This document shows, in pieces, positions 9,836 to 23,600 of a DNA stretch of 64,000 bases; position 1 is the stretch's first letter; each line of letters opens with the position of its first letter. The position numbers and the translations under genes are program-made. This DNA comes from Cylicocyclus nassatus (Eukaryota; Nematoda; Chromadorea; Rhabditida; Strongylidae), in the NCBI GenBank assembly GCA_958299035.1, contig CATQJL010000316.1, forward strand, positions 89,736,443-89,800,442, read 5' to 3'. Below the pieces are notes generated by a model that did not search any database, was not told the origin of the DNA, and worked only from the letters and a program-made list of their open reading frames with translations.

Positions 9836-11240
9836 TATATCACTCTGTAGAACATTAAACGGTGATTCTAAATCTACCTTCCTTTTCCGCAACAACAAAT
9901 TTGTCAAGGTCTTGACATTTTTTTAGCGGAAGCAGTGCACAAAAACACCTCCGAGGATCTCCATTCGCCGTGTTCTTAGTCAGTGTAATTGATACACATC
10001 TGATTACCTGGTTTCGGCTTTTTTTGTACAGAGTTTCGTCATACCGCTTTTAGCATGACAAATTTGGATTTCATAACACTTAGTGATAAGAGTGTTATAT
10101 GGAAAGGCCCTTCGATTAGGCTTCCGTTGTTGGTAAAAAATTTTTCACCGTGCATTGGAAAAAGATCTCTGTTGTGGGTCATTTTGCCCCCAAGAGTTTC
10201 TCAGCAGTTCCTCAGTTTCTCAGTCTCTCTCCCCGTACTATTACTTCTTTCGAAGTGAAGGGAAACTACACCAGCGGAGTGGAACTAATCCGTCGCTGCC
10301 TAAATAATGCAGGCGAGAGTGAATGAAGATGACAAAACCCGCTCTTTGCCTGGATTGTTTGGCCATGAAATACTGTCGAAGTGTGCGTGCCTTTCATAAC
10401 TTTCGTCTTCAGAAGCCTTTTGTCCTTTTTTCTTTTTTTTCTTGTTTACTCTAATTGGGAAGAACCCAGAAGATTTCAAAAGTTCATGCACTAAATTTGC
10501 CTTAAATCTGTGAAAAATGTTTACTTTCGAGATTATTATAATTGGACATGTTTTCTATTAATTAAGTTCTCCAGGCTCTTCGGAGTGCAGTAAAAATATG
10601 TGTAATATTATAAGGTCATCGAAAGTCGAACATGGAATCTTATACTTTGCAGTTGAAGTAAGCTTCCTGTACCTTCCCTCAAACCTGCTCCACTTCAGTC
10701 TATTTCGCAGCAGTTCTGCAACGCCATCTCAATGATACACTCGAGCAACGATTGTTGTGGAACAACCTGTTTCCAAATAATCTATCCAGTCTTGAGTCAT
10801 CAAGAAATATGAAGAAACGTCCGATTTTTCGGTGCAGTCTTACCTCAATAGCGACGCGTCAATCGTACAGTAATTGTGCCGCAGAAGGAGCAAGTTCGAT
10901 GAACTCACACATACACAAACTACTCAAACAACCTTCAAATAGTAGAGCAACCTTGGACGCGGCGATCTATCTCGTCAACTTTGTCTAGGCCTCGGTGGGA
11001 TTTTCTTCGTCAATCATGGTTATGTAATGCTTTTATTGTTGCAGCACAACCGCAGGTTGGTGATATCCATTGAAAAGTTCAGGTTTTCGCCAAAAAACGC
11101 AGACACTCGCATCAGCTTTTTAGCCGTCACAGCTAAGAAGCGCAAAGCTAAAGTGCATTCCTCGTACTACTTTTCGTAGTAAATCTACTATTTTTTGAGG
11201 CACTATTGCTGGCGAGTGATGATCGAAGAGCAACATTACG
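9836..11240. other. Intergenic AT-rich sequence
   Basis: Only short, low-complexity open frames are present, with no paired splice sites and no recognised repeat ends. I see nothing that supports a gene. Confidence 0.5.
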
Positions 11241-12060
11241 GCGAAGCACTTTCCAGTCGGCGGTTATAAGATAGCTCTCAAGAGGGAAGAAGCAAATCAC
11301 TCATTACTCTTTCTTACAGTAGTGTTACAGTAGGAACTTTGGAGAGAGTTTTGAGCCATCACTATCTACACTTTACCCAACGTGATACAAAACAAGATGA
11401 AATTTTCGTCTTAGATCAAACTAAGTTGCTGGTTATGGGTATGAAGTTTGCACTTTACCGTAAAGTATTTCACAAGTTACGCCAAGTTCGCAACAACTTT
11501 TCCAGTGTTTCCAAAAATACAACCAAATCACTTGAAACGCTCGAGAAACTCGTAAAAAGTTGTCTCATATTGAAATGTCTCAAGACACTCTACACGACTT
11601 TCCAGGTTTTTTTCGGAACTTTCTCTTGAAATGATTACCCTAAAATCCGTACAATAAGTCCGCTTATCAGATAAGTCCGCCCTATCAGATAAGTCCGCAA
11701 AGGAACTGACAGTTAAGTCCGCTTTCTTGACAACGAAAGTCGCCCTCGCGCCGCCAAGAGTCCTGCAGATAAGTCTGCTTTCTCATGCTCAGGATAGGCG
11801 AACTTATCTGCTGCGGACTTATCTGATAGTGGATTTAGGAGGACTTATCTGGTAGACTTTTGGCGGCGCAGAGAGCGTTTTTTCATCAATTCTTCGCGTC
11901 GAAACTGCAGATAAGTTCGGACTTATCGTACGGACTTTAGGGTATTTCACAGTGGCGCTGTGTGCTGGAAGTTCCTACCGTAAGTAACGAAGACGATGAG
12001 TGACTTGCTCCACAACGTAACTCTAAGTTGGAACTGCCTAAAACTAACGAGGGAAGGATA
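11240..12060 (-). mobile_element. Decayed copy of the CAGGGTGTCCC mariner-like MITE, split by a nested MITE
   Basis: The segments at ~11,250-11,560 and ~11,945-12,060 match, in reverse orientation, the interior of the element at 14,690-15,347. Shared blocks include TGCAAACTTCATA, CGCTTTAC-like sequence, GAGCGTTTCAA and the ACGGTAGGAA / CAGCGCCA region. The terminal CAGGGTGTCCC sequence is not visible, so the ends are lost. The sequence in the middle is the separate insertion 11,638-11,942. Confidence 0.55.
11638..11942. mobile_element. TA-flanked MITE with CCCTAAARTCCGTAC ends
   Basis: A 305-bp element flanked by TA at 11,636-11,637 and 11,943-11,944. The ends are CCCTAAAATCCGTACAATAA and, in reverse complement, CCCTAAAGTCCGTACGATAA. 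The interior repeats the word AGATAAGTCCGC many times in both orientations and holds an inverted GCGCCGCCA pair. It is inserted into an older decayed MITE. Confidence 0.8.
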
Positions 12061-12580
12061 CTTGGTGACCGTGGCCTTTTTCAATGAGATGTATACCAGT
12101 AGGTGCGTCTTGGAACGCTGATTCTAAATCTATGTTCATTATCTGTTGTGCGACTCCTTGAACGAAATTATGGACTTTTCTCCATATTGATTTTGCGAGA
12201 TTTAGGCGGTCAAAATCGTCAGTATCCAGGCTTTTTAGACTCTGATGTATTGGTGGCAGTTTTCCTGAAGTTAACGTAGAGCTTTACTTTATCAGTACGC
12301 TCTTTTGTAATGCGTAAGCGAACATTCTAACGATATTGGTAAATCTTGCATCAAAAACAGTGCAAACTTTAATGATAAGAAATGTTCATAACTTCTTTCG
12401 GAAGAGCGCACAGCAGATAATGAAAACAGATTTGGAATCAGCGTTTCAAGATACATTCAGTAGTGTACGTTTCATTCCGAAAAGCCACGGTCACCAAGTA
12501 TCCTCTCCTTGTAAGCTGAAGACTTCGCGAGATCAGAGTTATTGACAAGAAAAGCGTGTACTTACTTCTGGAACACCCTT
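12045..12580. mobile_element. Partial mariner-like inverted-repeat element
   Basis: Arms at ~12,050-12,150 and ~12,400-12,520 are inverted copies (GGATACTTGGTGACCGTGGC is shared). The right edge, TACTTACTTCTGGAACACCC, is a diverged version of the CAGGGTGTCCC-type terminus seen at 15,347. The matching left terminus is missing. Confidence 0.6.
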
Positions 12581-14689
12581 TGACAAGAAAATAACTTTCT
12601 TGAAATGCTGAAAGTGCTTGTTTACAATAGAGCAAAAGAGAAGATCATTTTTTTCCATCGGTGTCGTCTTCTCCGCGAAGTTTACATACCTGTCTCAATG
12701 CTTTTCTCGTTTTCGTTGCAGCAGTTCTCACTCCTAGTTCCATTTCTCGCCATGTGTTTCTTTACTTCTTTATGTTTGTAAGAACGATGCGGAAAGCAGG
12801 AATAGCCAGTTTTACATACTAATCGAGACTGGCTGTTTACATATGTTCAAAACTGCACCGACAAGACAAGATTCGATCTACATCTGCGTCTAAAGTTACA
12901 CATTAGCATGCGGAGAGGAGAGCCGAATGTAAAGAGAGCTATTGCTGCTGCTCCATTGCACACAGTGTTTGCTTTCGTTTACATCCGCTTCGGCTTTCCT
13001 GAAATTTCCTCTTGCAGCTTTAGTGCAAGTGACATTTTGGGAAAAACTTTTTACGCTGTCATTGGGCTTGTAGAGAGATGTGGAGGGGACAATCCGCTAA
13101 AGCCTTATGTGGCCTATATTGCTGTAGCCTTATGTACGTTAGACAATTATGGATTGAACTAATACCGTTAGAAGAAGCTTATCAGAGTCGTTGCTGCATA
13201 CGATAGAGGTACTGTAATCTACTGTAGCAGTCAGCAACATAATGTACATATCTAGCTCTTTTGGAGGTGGAAAGTCAACAAAGTGTATTACTCTATAGAC
13301 TTTAAGCTCAGCACAACGCCTGTCAGTAAAGTAGTATGTCAGTATCAGTCTGCCAGTATCCTATCCCCCCCCCCTCCTCCATCTCCTCGCCAACTCGTCG
13401 CCGTCCCTCTTCTTTATAAGCATTCCTTATTCTTCGCTTGCTGCAGCCATTACTATAGAAAGCTGCAAGGACCCAATTATTTGCTCCGCAGATGGAAAAA
13501 CCACCATCCTATACATGCATGCTTGAATGTTTGCGTCAACCTGACAAGAATAGAATCTCAATGAGCTGCCTGAGTAAATACCTCGAAATTCTCTCATCAT
13601 TAGACTCAGTAACGCATATTTTTATTGATTGCTGCTTTACTTGGATAATGAAGCCAATTACAGCTTTCAAGAAGAAAGTGCACGGGGATAGTCAAAACAG
13701 AGAGGGGGGGGGGGGGGGCGGGAAGTAATGGAAATGTCTTCACATAAAGTATGGAGATGATGATACTCTGTAGCTGGACAGACATGAGTATCACGCTATT
13801 TGTTTACAATATCTTCATAGGCAGTATTCTAAATGCAATTTTAGATGTAGAGACACATTCGTGTCGCTTTCCTCTCTTCAAATTGTCTCGGAATATAGGA
13901 AAATAATAACTCTAAAACGCTTTGCAAATATGGCTGCTCAATGTAATTTATATTGGGTCCTCCCTCACAAAAAATGCTCCACTTTCGACACCAGAGGTGA
14001 GTTCTTGATCCATAGATGTAAAAAGTCTTTTTGCAATTTTTTTGATCAATTTGATTTTCAAAAAACGTGACTGAAACCTTCCAAGTTTTACACACATTTG
14101 ATTGGCGATAAATTAAATCCTTCTATCGGGTGTGAAGAAGGTCCCAAGCAAACAGATCATTGCGATATTTTCTTCTCTGGCTTCCATTCAGTACTTACTT
14201 GGAAATATCTTTGGTCATAAGATGATTCTGGCCTACATCACCAAAAATCGTGTCCCATTGAAAAATCCGTATGCACCTTTTTATTTTTTGTAACACTGAA
14301 TTTTGCTTTGAATATTCTGTCCTTGACTTTTCCCTTCCCGCGTTTTCTTCTCGGTATTAGACCGGGACATTTAGATATCACTATACATGAAGACTTACTT
14401 CGTAAGGCGTTCTTCAGTATTCGAGTTTCGTTCCGCATCTTGGTTTTATATGCAGTCCCGTTGTTTATGCTCAAATTATAATCATCCTAGCTAGATTAAC
14501 TTGCGTGCTGAGTCCTACGTCACACTGATGAATGCTGCTGTGAAAACAAAATGTGTTATTTTCATCACTGGATTTGAAAGGCACAGTTTAAGATTAGCTC
14601 ATTTCGCCAAGTACCTACCATTCATGCAGAAAACATTAAGTATCGCGAGGAAATCATTTTCTGCCTTGTGTTTATCCCTTTCAGATATG
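12581..14689. other. Intergenic sequence with paired poly-C and poly-G tracts
   Basis: A run of 10 C at 13,365-13,374 and 15 G at 13,704-13,718 face each other ~330 bp apart. The frames at 12,908-13,162 and 13,283-13,728 run through this DNA without usable splice sites or recognised domains. No gene is called. Confidence 0.5.
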
Positions 14690-15347
14690 CAGGGTGTCCC
14701 AAGTAAGTACGCGCTTTTGATTGTTAATAACTTCCTTCCCACATAGTCTTTTGCTTAGCTTTGAGTACTATTCGGTAGAGCTGGCTTTAATTTAGAGCAG
14801 TATGGAGCGAATCATTCACCCCTCTTCATTACTGTAGGATTACGGTAGAAAATTCCAGCTTACAGCGCCAGTATGAAATAAGCCGTTTCAAAAAAGGTTT
14901 TAAAAAATTCTGAAAAGTTGTGGAGAGGTGTTTTCAGGCATGCTGATCTCATTAATCAACCTTTAAGTTTTATGAGCGTTTCAAACGTTTCAATTTTCGA
15001 AAAACACTGCAAAAACCTTACTGCGCTTTACTTGGCACAACTTATGAAAAACTTCTACGATATGTGCAAACTTCATATTCATAGTCAGCGACTCAGTTTA
15101 GCCTAATGATAAAGTCTTCGGCTCGCTGGATAACCATTCCGGGCAAAATTAGCCATCAATGACTCAAAATCCCCTTCAAACTTCCTAATGTACTACAGTA
15201 ATAAAGAGAGTTGAAGATTCGCTCACTCTGAAAATCCAATGTTAAGCTGAAGCCTGCTCCACTGAAAGTTGCTTGAAGCTAAGCAGAGGACTTTGTGGGA
15301 AGATTATTACCAGCTGAAGAGCGTGGACTTACTTTTGGGACGCCCTG
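14690..15347. mobile_element. CAGGGTGTCCC mariner-like MITE, copy A
   Basis: A 658-bp element. The left end is CAGGGTGTCCCAAGTAAGTA; the right end in reverse complement is CAGGGCGTCCCAAAAGTAAG. The right flank is TA and the left is TG (probably a mutated TA). The arms share subterminal sequence such as TTACGGTAG and TACAGTAAT. It is non-coding. Confidence 0.8.
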
Positions 15348-18120
15348 TATATCGTTGCTTGCATCGAAGTTTGGCCTTGAGCGTGCCTAAAAGTGCTTCT
15401 CATTCATTTGTTTACGTAACACCGAGATAAAGTGCAGCAAACGTAATTTCGAAACTAACCTTACGTATTCAACCAAAATAATAAGTGCTGAGTTTCACTC
15501 GACAGGCGAGCATTTTTCATTGAGAATATTCTATCCGGTAGATTTTAATGAAGTCAGTTTCCTCAACAAATGTCAATCGCATATGATAATGTGATAAAGT
15601 CCCGAAACCATCTATTTTTTTGTCATCATGTGATTTTCAGTCATCTTCGCCTAGTTGTGAGAAATGGCCGTTTAGGTAGGGTAAAGACCACTTACAGTGA
15701 AATTAGAGTAATTTTTTACAGAAGAGGTTTTATAACAGTCAAGCCTTAGGACGATGATGACGTGATATGCGTACTACGGTAAAAACACCATAGTGCAATT
15801 TTTTGGACCGATTTTTTCGTAATAAGTGGTTATCACGGACTAATATTAGTTTTTTTGATTGAGGCTGAATACGTATCAAATTATGGCGCGCGACTGGTTT
15901 TAAGCTTTGACTCAAAGTCATAGCTTCTGTTGTCATAAGGTAGAAAAGAAGTGTCGTCAATCTTTCTAGCAATAAGATCCTCTGTCCCTTCCTGTGATGT
16001 TTAAATAGTCGTCCTTATTTATTGTAATACGCCCTAGACTTACATCTCAGATGGCGCCAATTTTGAGGGCCAACAAGTAAGTAGCTAGTCGCAGCAGTTT
16101 TCATTTATTAAATGATTCAATGATATATCAAATAAATTCGTCTTTGGGATCTTCTTATCCCAATTAACTTCAAAAACATTGTATTCATTTTTCTGAAAAT
16201 AAAGGAAATGATAGTCTAACTACAACACCATTTGATCATTTTTTTCTATAGACGGACGTGGAAAATCATATATGTTGAAAATACGAATAGTCACTTAAAA
16301 TTTGAGATTCTCTGGAAATAGTAATCGGAAAAAATTTGTGCTTTTCTATGTGTAAATATCTATGGGTCTTTGATGAAACCTCCAATTTTACCAAATTCTC
16401 TTGATGGCATTTCATTGATTTTTACGAGGAAAAGCCGAATTTTATTCATTTTACAATATCCGAAGCTTTCTGCGACACAAAAAAAACTAGCTGCGCTGCA
16501 AACAATTCCCTCTAGGCGTTGCGCGTTGGCGAGCTTGACAGCTTCTGCTTGAGCGCGTTAACTCGTCCTTGTTGTCGTCATCAAATGAAAGCTCTCTCTA
16601 AGCTTTTTCCCTCTTCTGATATTACATATCGATTTTCACTCTATCCTCTCTTGCTTCGCTCCACTGCCTTGGTAAGTAATTGCGTCGTCGCACGCGTTGG
16701 CCGCCTTCTCATCGCCCCCGCCACTTCTCGAGCATCGATTTCGCTTTAACTCTCACATTGAAGTCTACACTTTCATTTATTTATTTCCTCTGTGGGTATA
16801 ATATCACATTCTGTGTGCAAATGTGAAATTTATTCTGCAATTTTCCACAAAATTTTTTTTAGAAAAAGTTTTTGTGTCACCGCTTTGAATTTCCCCCTAA
16901 CTGAAAGTTAACCGAATTCAATTTCCCCTCTAAGCAAACATTCGCTCTTTCTCTCGCCAGAGCTCCCAAAGCACTCTCTATTTTAATATCCGTACCCCGC
17001 TGAGAGCGTTCGGCCCGCTTCCACATGTTATCCCATCTGTCTAGCATCTCAACATGTACGTACATTTCTTCCGCCTCAATAGCTCCGACAAAGTTACAAC
17101 ATCTCCGCCCCCCCCCCCTCCCTTATCGCATTTCCTCTTCTGTCCTAAATTGTGGTCACTACTATGTTATCATAGGTTTCGCTACCCTATTAATCGAATA
17201 TAGCTCCCTAGAGACGTATTGGCGAAAAGAGACGAGAGGAGAGGGGGGGGGGGGGAGAGTTGTTATGTTCTGTCAAAGCTCATAACAACGAACAACAAAG
17301 CCGCTTTTTTCACAAGCAAGTGGGAAGGACTAAAATAGCTTTAGCATGCTCGACTACAACGAATAAAGACAAACATTTCGACCCCGTCCTTTGCTCATTT
17401 AGCCCAGTACGTATCGACGCTGCGATTTTTTTGCTCTCGAAAAGTTTGGCTGAATGTCCATCTGAGATTCGTATCTCAACAGAGCACGGTTTATCTCGAA
17501 AATTCATTATCGGTCACGAATGTGTCATTAAAACGAAATCTTGATTGATAGGTTTCTCACCTCAACTTTTTCCTCGTCTACGTTAGTGTGTACTTTGCAT
17601 TCATATCCCTCTTTTTGAGATACAACATAGTTCGCTTAGGAAAGAAAATAAAAATAGTGTGGACGAGCTTGCTATCTTGTAATCTCGTGCAGATCTTCAA
17701 ATTGCCTGTGTATTGCTGAAATCAAAGCCATGTACATTCAACTTCCTCCCTCGGCTTTGATTGAAGTGTCGCAACTGATTTGATGTATTTTTTAGTACAG
17801 ATAGTTAGTTGTTCGTAACATCATCTTTTTCTCAAAACTCTCATCAAAGAGATATTCTTGCCAAGCTCACATTACAGCAGGTCGCACTCTTAGAACATCT
17901 TACATTTCTCATGTTTCTTGTACTTTGATACACAATGCTCTGGCTCAAACTGAGAGAATCGTACAGTTTTTGTTTTGTTCGAATATATATAAAACGCTGC
18001 AAAACTAGTTTTTGCTTAGCAACCGCTTGCTATCTCGAATGAAAGCTTTCTTCTTCTATATCAGTCAGCAACAAATAACACCTCTTTTTTGAAAGGAGCA
18101 TAACTTTGCTTTCGAGCTAT
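15348..18120. other. Intergenic sequence, second poly-C/poly-G pair
   Basis: AT-rich sequence with no supported gene. It contains 11 C at 17,108-17,118 and 13 G at 17,243-17,255, arranged as at 13.4-13.7 kb. Short frames such as 16,519-16,749 and 17,260-17,544 lack starts, splice structure or domains. Confidence 0.5.
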
Positions 18121-18130
18121 TATGGGAGCT

Positions 18131-18272
18131 GAAATGCAGTAAAAGGGCATAGCAAAACTTATTATTATCATTTCTGGGCTACGTAGCCCCTTATAAGACT
18201 TGCGGAAATGCAGTAAAAAGGCAAAACCATTGCTATCATTTCTGGGCTACCTAGCCCCTTAATAAGACTTAT
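18131..18272 (+). repeat. Two-copy ~70-bp tandem duplication
   Basis: GAAATGCAGTAAAA ... TATCATTTCTGGGCTACGTA GCCCCTTATAAGACTT occurs twice in a row with a few differences. The first copy holds the 14-bp perfect palindrome GGGCTACGTAGCCC, changed to GGGCTACCTAGCCC in the second. Confidence 0.8.
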
Positions 18273-19530
18273 ATGTCAAGCATAAAACTTATTAATTTTC
18301 AAGTTCAGAGCTCTTTGAAATCCACATACATTTCCATATTTCCGTATTTCCATATATCCATCAGTGGCGATTTGAAATTTTTTTTGAGATGGGCGGAGAG
18401 GCAGGGGGAGGGTAGGAAAGATTCCAGAATTCCTTGCCAGCTTCTGCAGTTCTGAATTTTAGGAGTGCTAGGAACCACGCTCGCATAAAAAGATCTTCAG
18501 TAGATCAATTTGAATCTTTCAGATGGAGTTTAAAAATAATTAAATTTTTTATTTGCTAGCAATACCACTACTGTGAAACAGCTGTACTACAACTTTTGCA
18601 GAAATCAGCTTTGCTTTCAAGTGCAGCTTATGTCCCGGCACCGCGCTAATCGCTGACCTTTCATCAAGCGCAGTTACTGTAAATTGTCAGGATCAAACAT
18701 CTGTTGATTTTTCGCTTGAGTGTGCTTCCATTAAAGCCTGACACCGACTTTTCAACCTCATAACTCTGGTGCACAAAGCTGGAAAACCCCGTTCGAAACC
18801 AATCTCGGAGCCAGATATTCTGGGACAAAGAATTGTTTGCTCAGCTGGACTTTGTGCTCTGATTGGTTCAGTGGTTGCTTGTGTTTACGATTTTCGTTCG
18901 TCGATTTACCGATCTTTTCGTATAGCCCCTACTCTCTTAGCAATTTTGCCCCGTCCATCGTTTGCGAGTTTTTTTTTCGACGGCGACCCGACCTCGAAAT
19001 CTATGATTGCGCCGGCACTCATTGTGCCCCGGCCGACTATTTCCACTCAATCCTCCTATAGCCTACTTCCCGAAATAACAAACAATACGTGAAGGGCACT
19101 TTGCTGTGCGTTCATTATGTTACACATGGCCATCTCCATGACCTAGTGGGCTAAAATAGTTTCACAAGCAATATTACTTTTGAATATAATAAGTTGTTTG
19201 CTGCAGATTGTCCTTTTCTTCAGTTGCTGCTGCGCGCTTTGTAAAAAGTACGTCTGGAGCTTGCTAGAATTTTCTATGCAATACCATATCCTTCCATAGG
19301 TTTTTTATAATGTCTTTGCTCATTCGAATATTTTAGCGTTGATAATAACCTTGCGCACTTTTTGATTGTTTGAAAATACGGAATTTTACCTTAGAAAAAG
19401 GTATCAGAGCGTTGAATCACCAAGATTTAGTAAGGAAGACTACTATAGTGGGCATCAAGAGTGCAAAATCAATATCTAAAATGGCTCTCGTGCGAAATTA
19501 CTCATGTCATAGAAGGATCGCGACACTCTA
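18273..19530. other. Intergenic sequence
   Basis: No gene supported. The frame at 18,769-19,092 (107 residues, hydrophobic in part) has no recognisable domain and no flanking splice signals that extend it. Confidence 0.45.
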
Positions 19531-20205
19531 CAGAGTGTCCCAAAAAGATGTGCACACTGTTTGATCGTTAATAACTCTCTTGCTTTCATGTCTTTTGCCG
19601 AGCTTGAGGTACCATTCTGTAGAGCGAGGTTAAACTTAAATTTACAGTATGAAACGAGTTTCCAGCCGCTTTTCATTACTGTAGGATTACGGTATGAATT
19701 TTCAGCATACAGCGTCACTGTCGAATAGGCCTTACGGTGAAATAATTTCGAAAAAATCTGAAAGTTTGTGTAGCAAGGTTTTCAGGCGCCCTGATTTCGC
19801 TACGTAACTTTTCACCAGTTTTTCGAGCTCTCTTGATGGCGTATTCACATTCCTGACGAACATTGGAAAAAAATTGTTACCTTAAATCTGAAATAACTTA
19901 TGGAAGAAGAGCTTTACTGAAGTGCAAATTTCACAATTAGAACCAGCGACCTCGATTAGCCCAGTTCAAGAGTTTCTGACTTGTTTGGATTTCTTTCCGA
20001 AGCAAAATACCGCTTTCAATGCCTCAAATCCCCCTGGAGGTTTCTACCGTAACCGTACAGTAATGAAGAGCGATTGATTTGCTCCATACTGTAAATCTAA
20101 GTTGAACCTCGCTCTACAGAATGATACCTCAGGCTCGGCAAAAGATGCGAAAGCAACAGAGTTATTAACGATCAAACAGTGTGCACATCTTTTTGGGACA
20201 CCCTG
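19531..20205. mobile_element. CAGGGTGTCCC mariner-like MITE, copy B
   Basis: A 675-bp element flanked by TA on both sides (19,529-19,530 and 20,206-20,207). The ends read CAGAGTGTCCCAAAAAGATG and, in reverse complement, CAGGGTGTCCCAAAAAGATG. They are followed by a shared TGTGCACACTGTTTGATCGT. The interior contains the same ACTGTAGGATTACGGTA block as copy A. Confidence 0.85.
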
Positions 20206-20324
20206 TATACATGGCTTGTAAATTTAATTCCCAAAAATATATTGCATTTTCGGAATGTTGTTTACTCATGGCAGGTTTCATCTGGGTTCATGACATTATA
20301 TGCAAATAAGTAATATCTAGAGAC

Positions 20325-20633
20325 CAGTGGCGGTCCCAGGATTTTCGTGCGGGGGGGGGGCGGAAAAAAATTTTTTTCCAGTGAAGGTGCGCGGCCTTAG
20401 CCACGCACCCCGAACAATTTTTGGGGTGCTTCTCAAAATTTTTTCGGGTCCCCAACCCCTGAAATCTGGAAGAAGGGGGCTGGCGTCAGCCACGCCCCCG
20501 AAAAAAAATTTAAGGCTAATTTGAATTTTCAAAAATTTTTAAAAATTATTTTAATTGTTTGTAAGAATAAACAATTCACTTGCACATTTTTATAACCTAT
20601 ATAAGTAATTTTCAAAACCTCGGTCCGCCACTG
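20325..20633. mobile_element. hAT-type MITE
   Basis: A 309-bp element with ends CAGTGGCGGTCCCAGG and, in reverse complement, CAGTGGCGGACCGAGG. CAGTGGCGG is a common start of hAT elements. It is flanked by 8-bp direct repeats CTAGAGAC (20,317-20,324) and CTTGAGAC (20,634-20,641), one mismatch, the size expected for hAT. The interior carries a 10-G run and a hairpin around GGGGTGC. Confidence 0.85.
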
Positions 20634-20641
20634 CTTGAGAC

Positions 20642-23600
20642 CTGGTGTGAGTCATATTTTCTTCATTAAAGGTGAAATATTGTTTATTATATTGCCTGAA
20701 AACTTCCTCTTTATCTTGCGCAAGAGTTATCGAATTTCGTTTTAGGAATCTACTCTAAAGAAATTCTTCTCATGATGAATGAGTTCCGCAGTCTTGTTAA
20801 AGAATATCTATCGTTATGGAGTTTTTCGGGAATTCTACTCGGATAGATTGTCTTCTGTTGGGTATGACTTGATTGCCTGTGTTTTCAGCCTAAATCACCT
20901 CCTGATTCTCTCGAATTTCTTGCTTTCTGACGTGAGCGCCGCTGTTTTTTCGGCTAATGCCGCTTTCATATTCCCATATGGGAACTGAAAGCCTGCAACG
21001 ATTTTTGATGTGGAAGCGTTTGCTAACAAATGACGTGACGTTAGCGGTGTTTGAAGTTTCTGAATAGTGTAGTACAAGCTTTTTTTTTCGTGTGGGTGTT
21101 GGTCCTCCTGAAAATTCGTTTCACACGGACGAGTGATACACTTCGCAATTTCAAGTTTAGATGTCCGAAAGAAGGGGGGGGGGGAAGAAAAACGAGGTAA
21201 GACTACTCAGATGATTACTGCGTGACCATGCCCAAAGAATTACGATGATTCCATCAGCATGTTCAATTTTTTCTTCTTCTAAGAAATTTAAAATGCTCGA
21301 GCTCAATGAAGATGGCGCTATTTTTTCTGGGATAGGCTAAATATAGTTCTATTGTATGAAACAAAAGTTGGCAATTTGGGTTGCATTTTTGCTTGGCACC
21401 TCACTTGAAATAAAGGACACAAATCTTTACTTTTATTGATATGAAAGACACTGATATGCGAGCCGCTGGGTTTGCTGAAATATAGGGTCAGCAATGTCCA
21501 GGGTTCACATACATACGTCCGTACATATGTCCGGTATACTTCTTAGCCCCGAAACCGGATAGTGTTCAAAAATCCAAGAGAAAAAAATTACAAGACTTTT
21601 ATATGTGTGTCTAGTAATCTATCTATTAAATGCATAAAACCTTTTGCCATACTGTCCATATATGCTTACCGTGACCTCATGTAAAATTGTTACAAGATAT
21701 TTGTCACCAAAGTTGGATTATTGCTTGTCAATACGAAAATTACGGATAGTAAAGACTGCAATCTTCCCAGCAGCGAACGTGGGTGGCCTGATGTTAAGAA
21801 GTCCAAAATGGTGCTCTAATGTACCTAAAGATTTCAGAAATCCTCCTTTATTATGAATATCAGATTTTGGACATTTCTATCTATCCTGAAATCCGCTTTT
21901 AAGCTCATCATCTTAGACCACCCAGGTTGATGGGCGGAGCCACCTAGGCCGGTTCTACCTTCTCGAGCGATTCTCTCGCTTCGGAAATCGTCTTTTGCAG
22001 TGGGAGTTGGGCCATTACCTAGTTAAGGTTCCCTCTATTATACAGCTGTAAAATCTCAGAATCCTCAGTCAGGGTGGACGGTGCCTTCATGCAACTTACA
22101 AAGACACTTGTGTCCCCTGCTCCTTAGTGTTAGAGCACTCCATTGCACTATGTGTTTTCAACTTTACCTCGTTGTCGTTGCACACAACGTTCGCTGTTAG
22201 TCAACACATTCTTTGAGCCGAGTCAATTCTGCCAATAGCTGGAAACGTGGCCATTACGCGTTCCCTCAATCTTATTCTCTACTTTTCAGAATTAACTCCA
22301 ACGCTTAGGATAGCTTTGCTTGAATGCTGTTGGATAATTCAATATTTAATTTTGAAAATGTCAGCGGGGTGTTTGAAGATTAGAATAGACATGAAGCGAT
22401 GTTGGAGATGCTCGTATAATTTCATGAATACTGCAGGCAAATAAGCAAGATTAAATTTTAGATATTTACAGACACAATTGTTCGAGGGCAAGTTTAGTCC
22501 AGTCTTATCTGAAGAGGTCCTATTTGATGTGTTTTCAGATAATTCAAGAACGTATTATCCATGAATAGTCCGAGAGGGAGGGGGGGGGGGGGGTAATGGA
22601 AAGACAGCAGGGATTCTGGAATTACATGAACTAGCCACATATGTATTTTCAAACATTTTTAGTAGCTAGGTTATCCAGTTATAATTCAATCTATGACTCT
22701 GTACTTATTTTTTTATTCACTTCATTCATTCTTTTTTTATTTTCGTTCATTCATTCAGTCCTTTTTATATTTTTTATTCCCTTTTCGCATCTTTGCGCAT
22801 TCCTCACAGCTACTACTAAAACTTCGTTTTCCACAGCTTTTCGCAGTAATTTCGTTTTGCCGACGGCTCTCTTATCTTGGCGAAAGCCTCTTCGCAAACC
22901 AAGTGAGCCATTAACTTCGTTTGTTTACCACGTCAAGAATTCAATTTCGTATACCATGAAACCACAATTTTTTCAACGCTTTTGTTGTTACTTTTGAAAA
23001 GCAGAGGAGAAACGAAAATTGTTTAAAATTTAGCGGATTATAGCTGTGTATGTTGATTCAGATGTGCTTTTGTCTGTTTTCAATCTAATGTGGGAGGCAG
23101 GAGAGCTAATAAATGAGAGGGGGAATGGAAGAGGGGACTTTGTAACTCAGTTATATTGATACGTTTCTGGAAAATTTTGGAGATTTGCTCTCAAAGCGAG
23201 TTGATTTCTGGTTATGCGATCAGATCTGTCTTTATTCAGCTTCGTTAGCTGCCAAATGGGGTAACTGGTAAACAAAGAAGAGGGAGGGGAAGGGGAGGAA
23301 AGGAGAAATAAAAGTGCTGACTTTTTTCCTTCAAAGAGAGTTTTTGAATATATATAAATCCTATTTGATTTTTAGGCCTTCTCAAGAAAGTTATTTGTAA
23401 TTATTTACTCACACATTGACCTGCACTTTCCGTTCTCTGAGTTCAGCTTCAGTCTTTGAAGCTTCATTTCTTTGTTGAAAATTTCTCATGAGACAAGAGG
23501 AACCCTCGGCACTGGCATTTCCCTTTTTGGTCGCCATACATGTCATTCTTTCCACCAGTTTCTTCTTTCCTCCGTCCTTTCCACTCTATTTTGGTTGGAA

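Noticed and set aside
12908..13162. 84-codon plus frame that looks moderately protein-like
   Set aside because: No recognised domain, no splice partners, lies in repeat-rich intergenic DNA.
18769..19092. 107-codon plus frame with hydrophobic stretches
   Set aside because: No family resemblance or supporting splice sites.
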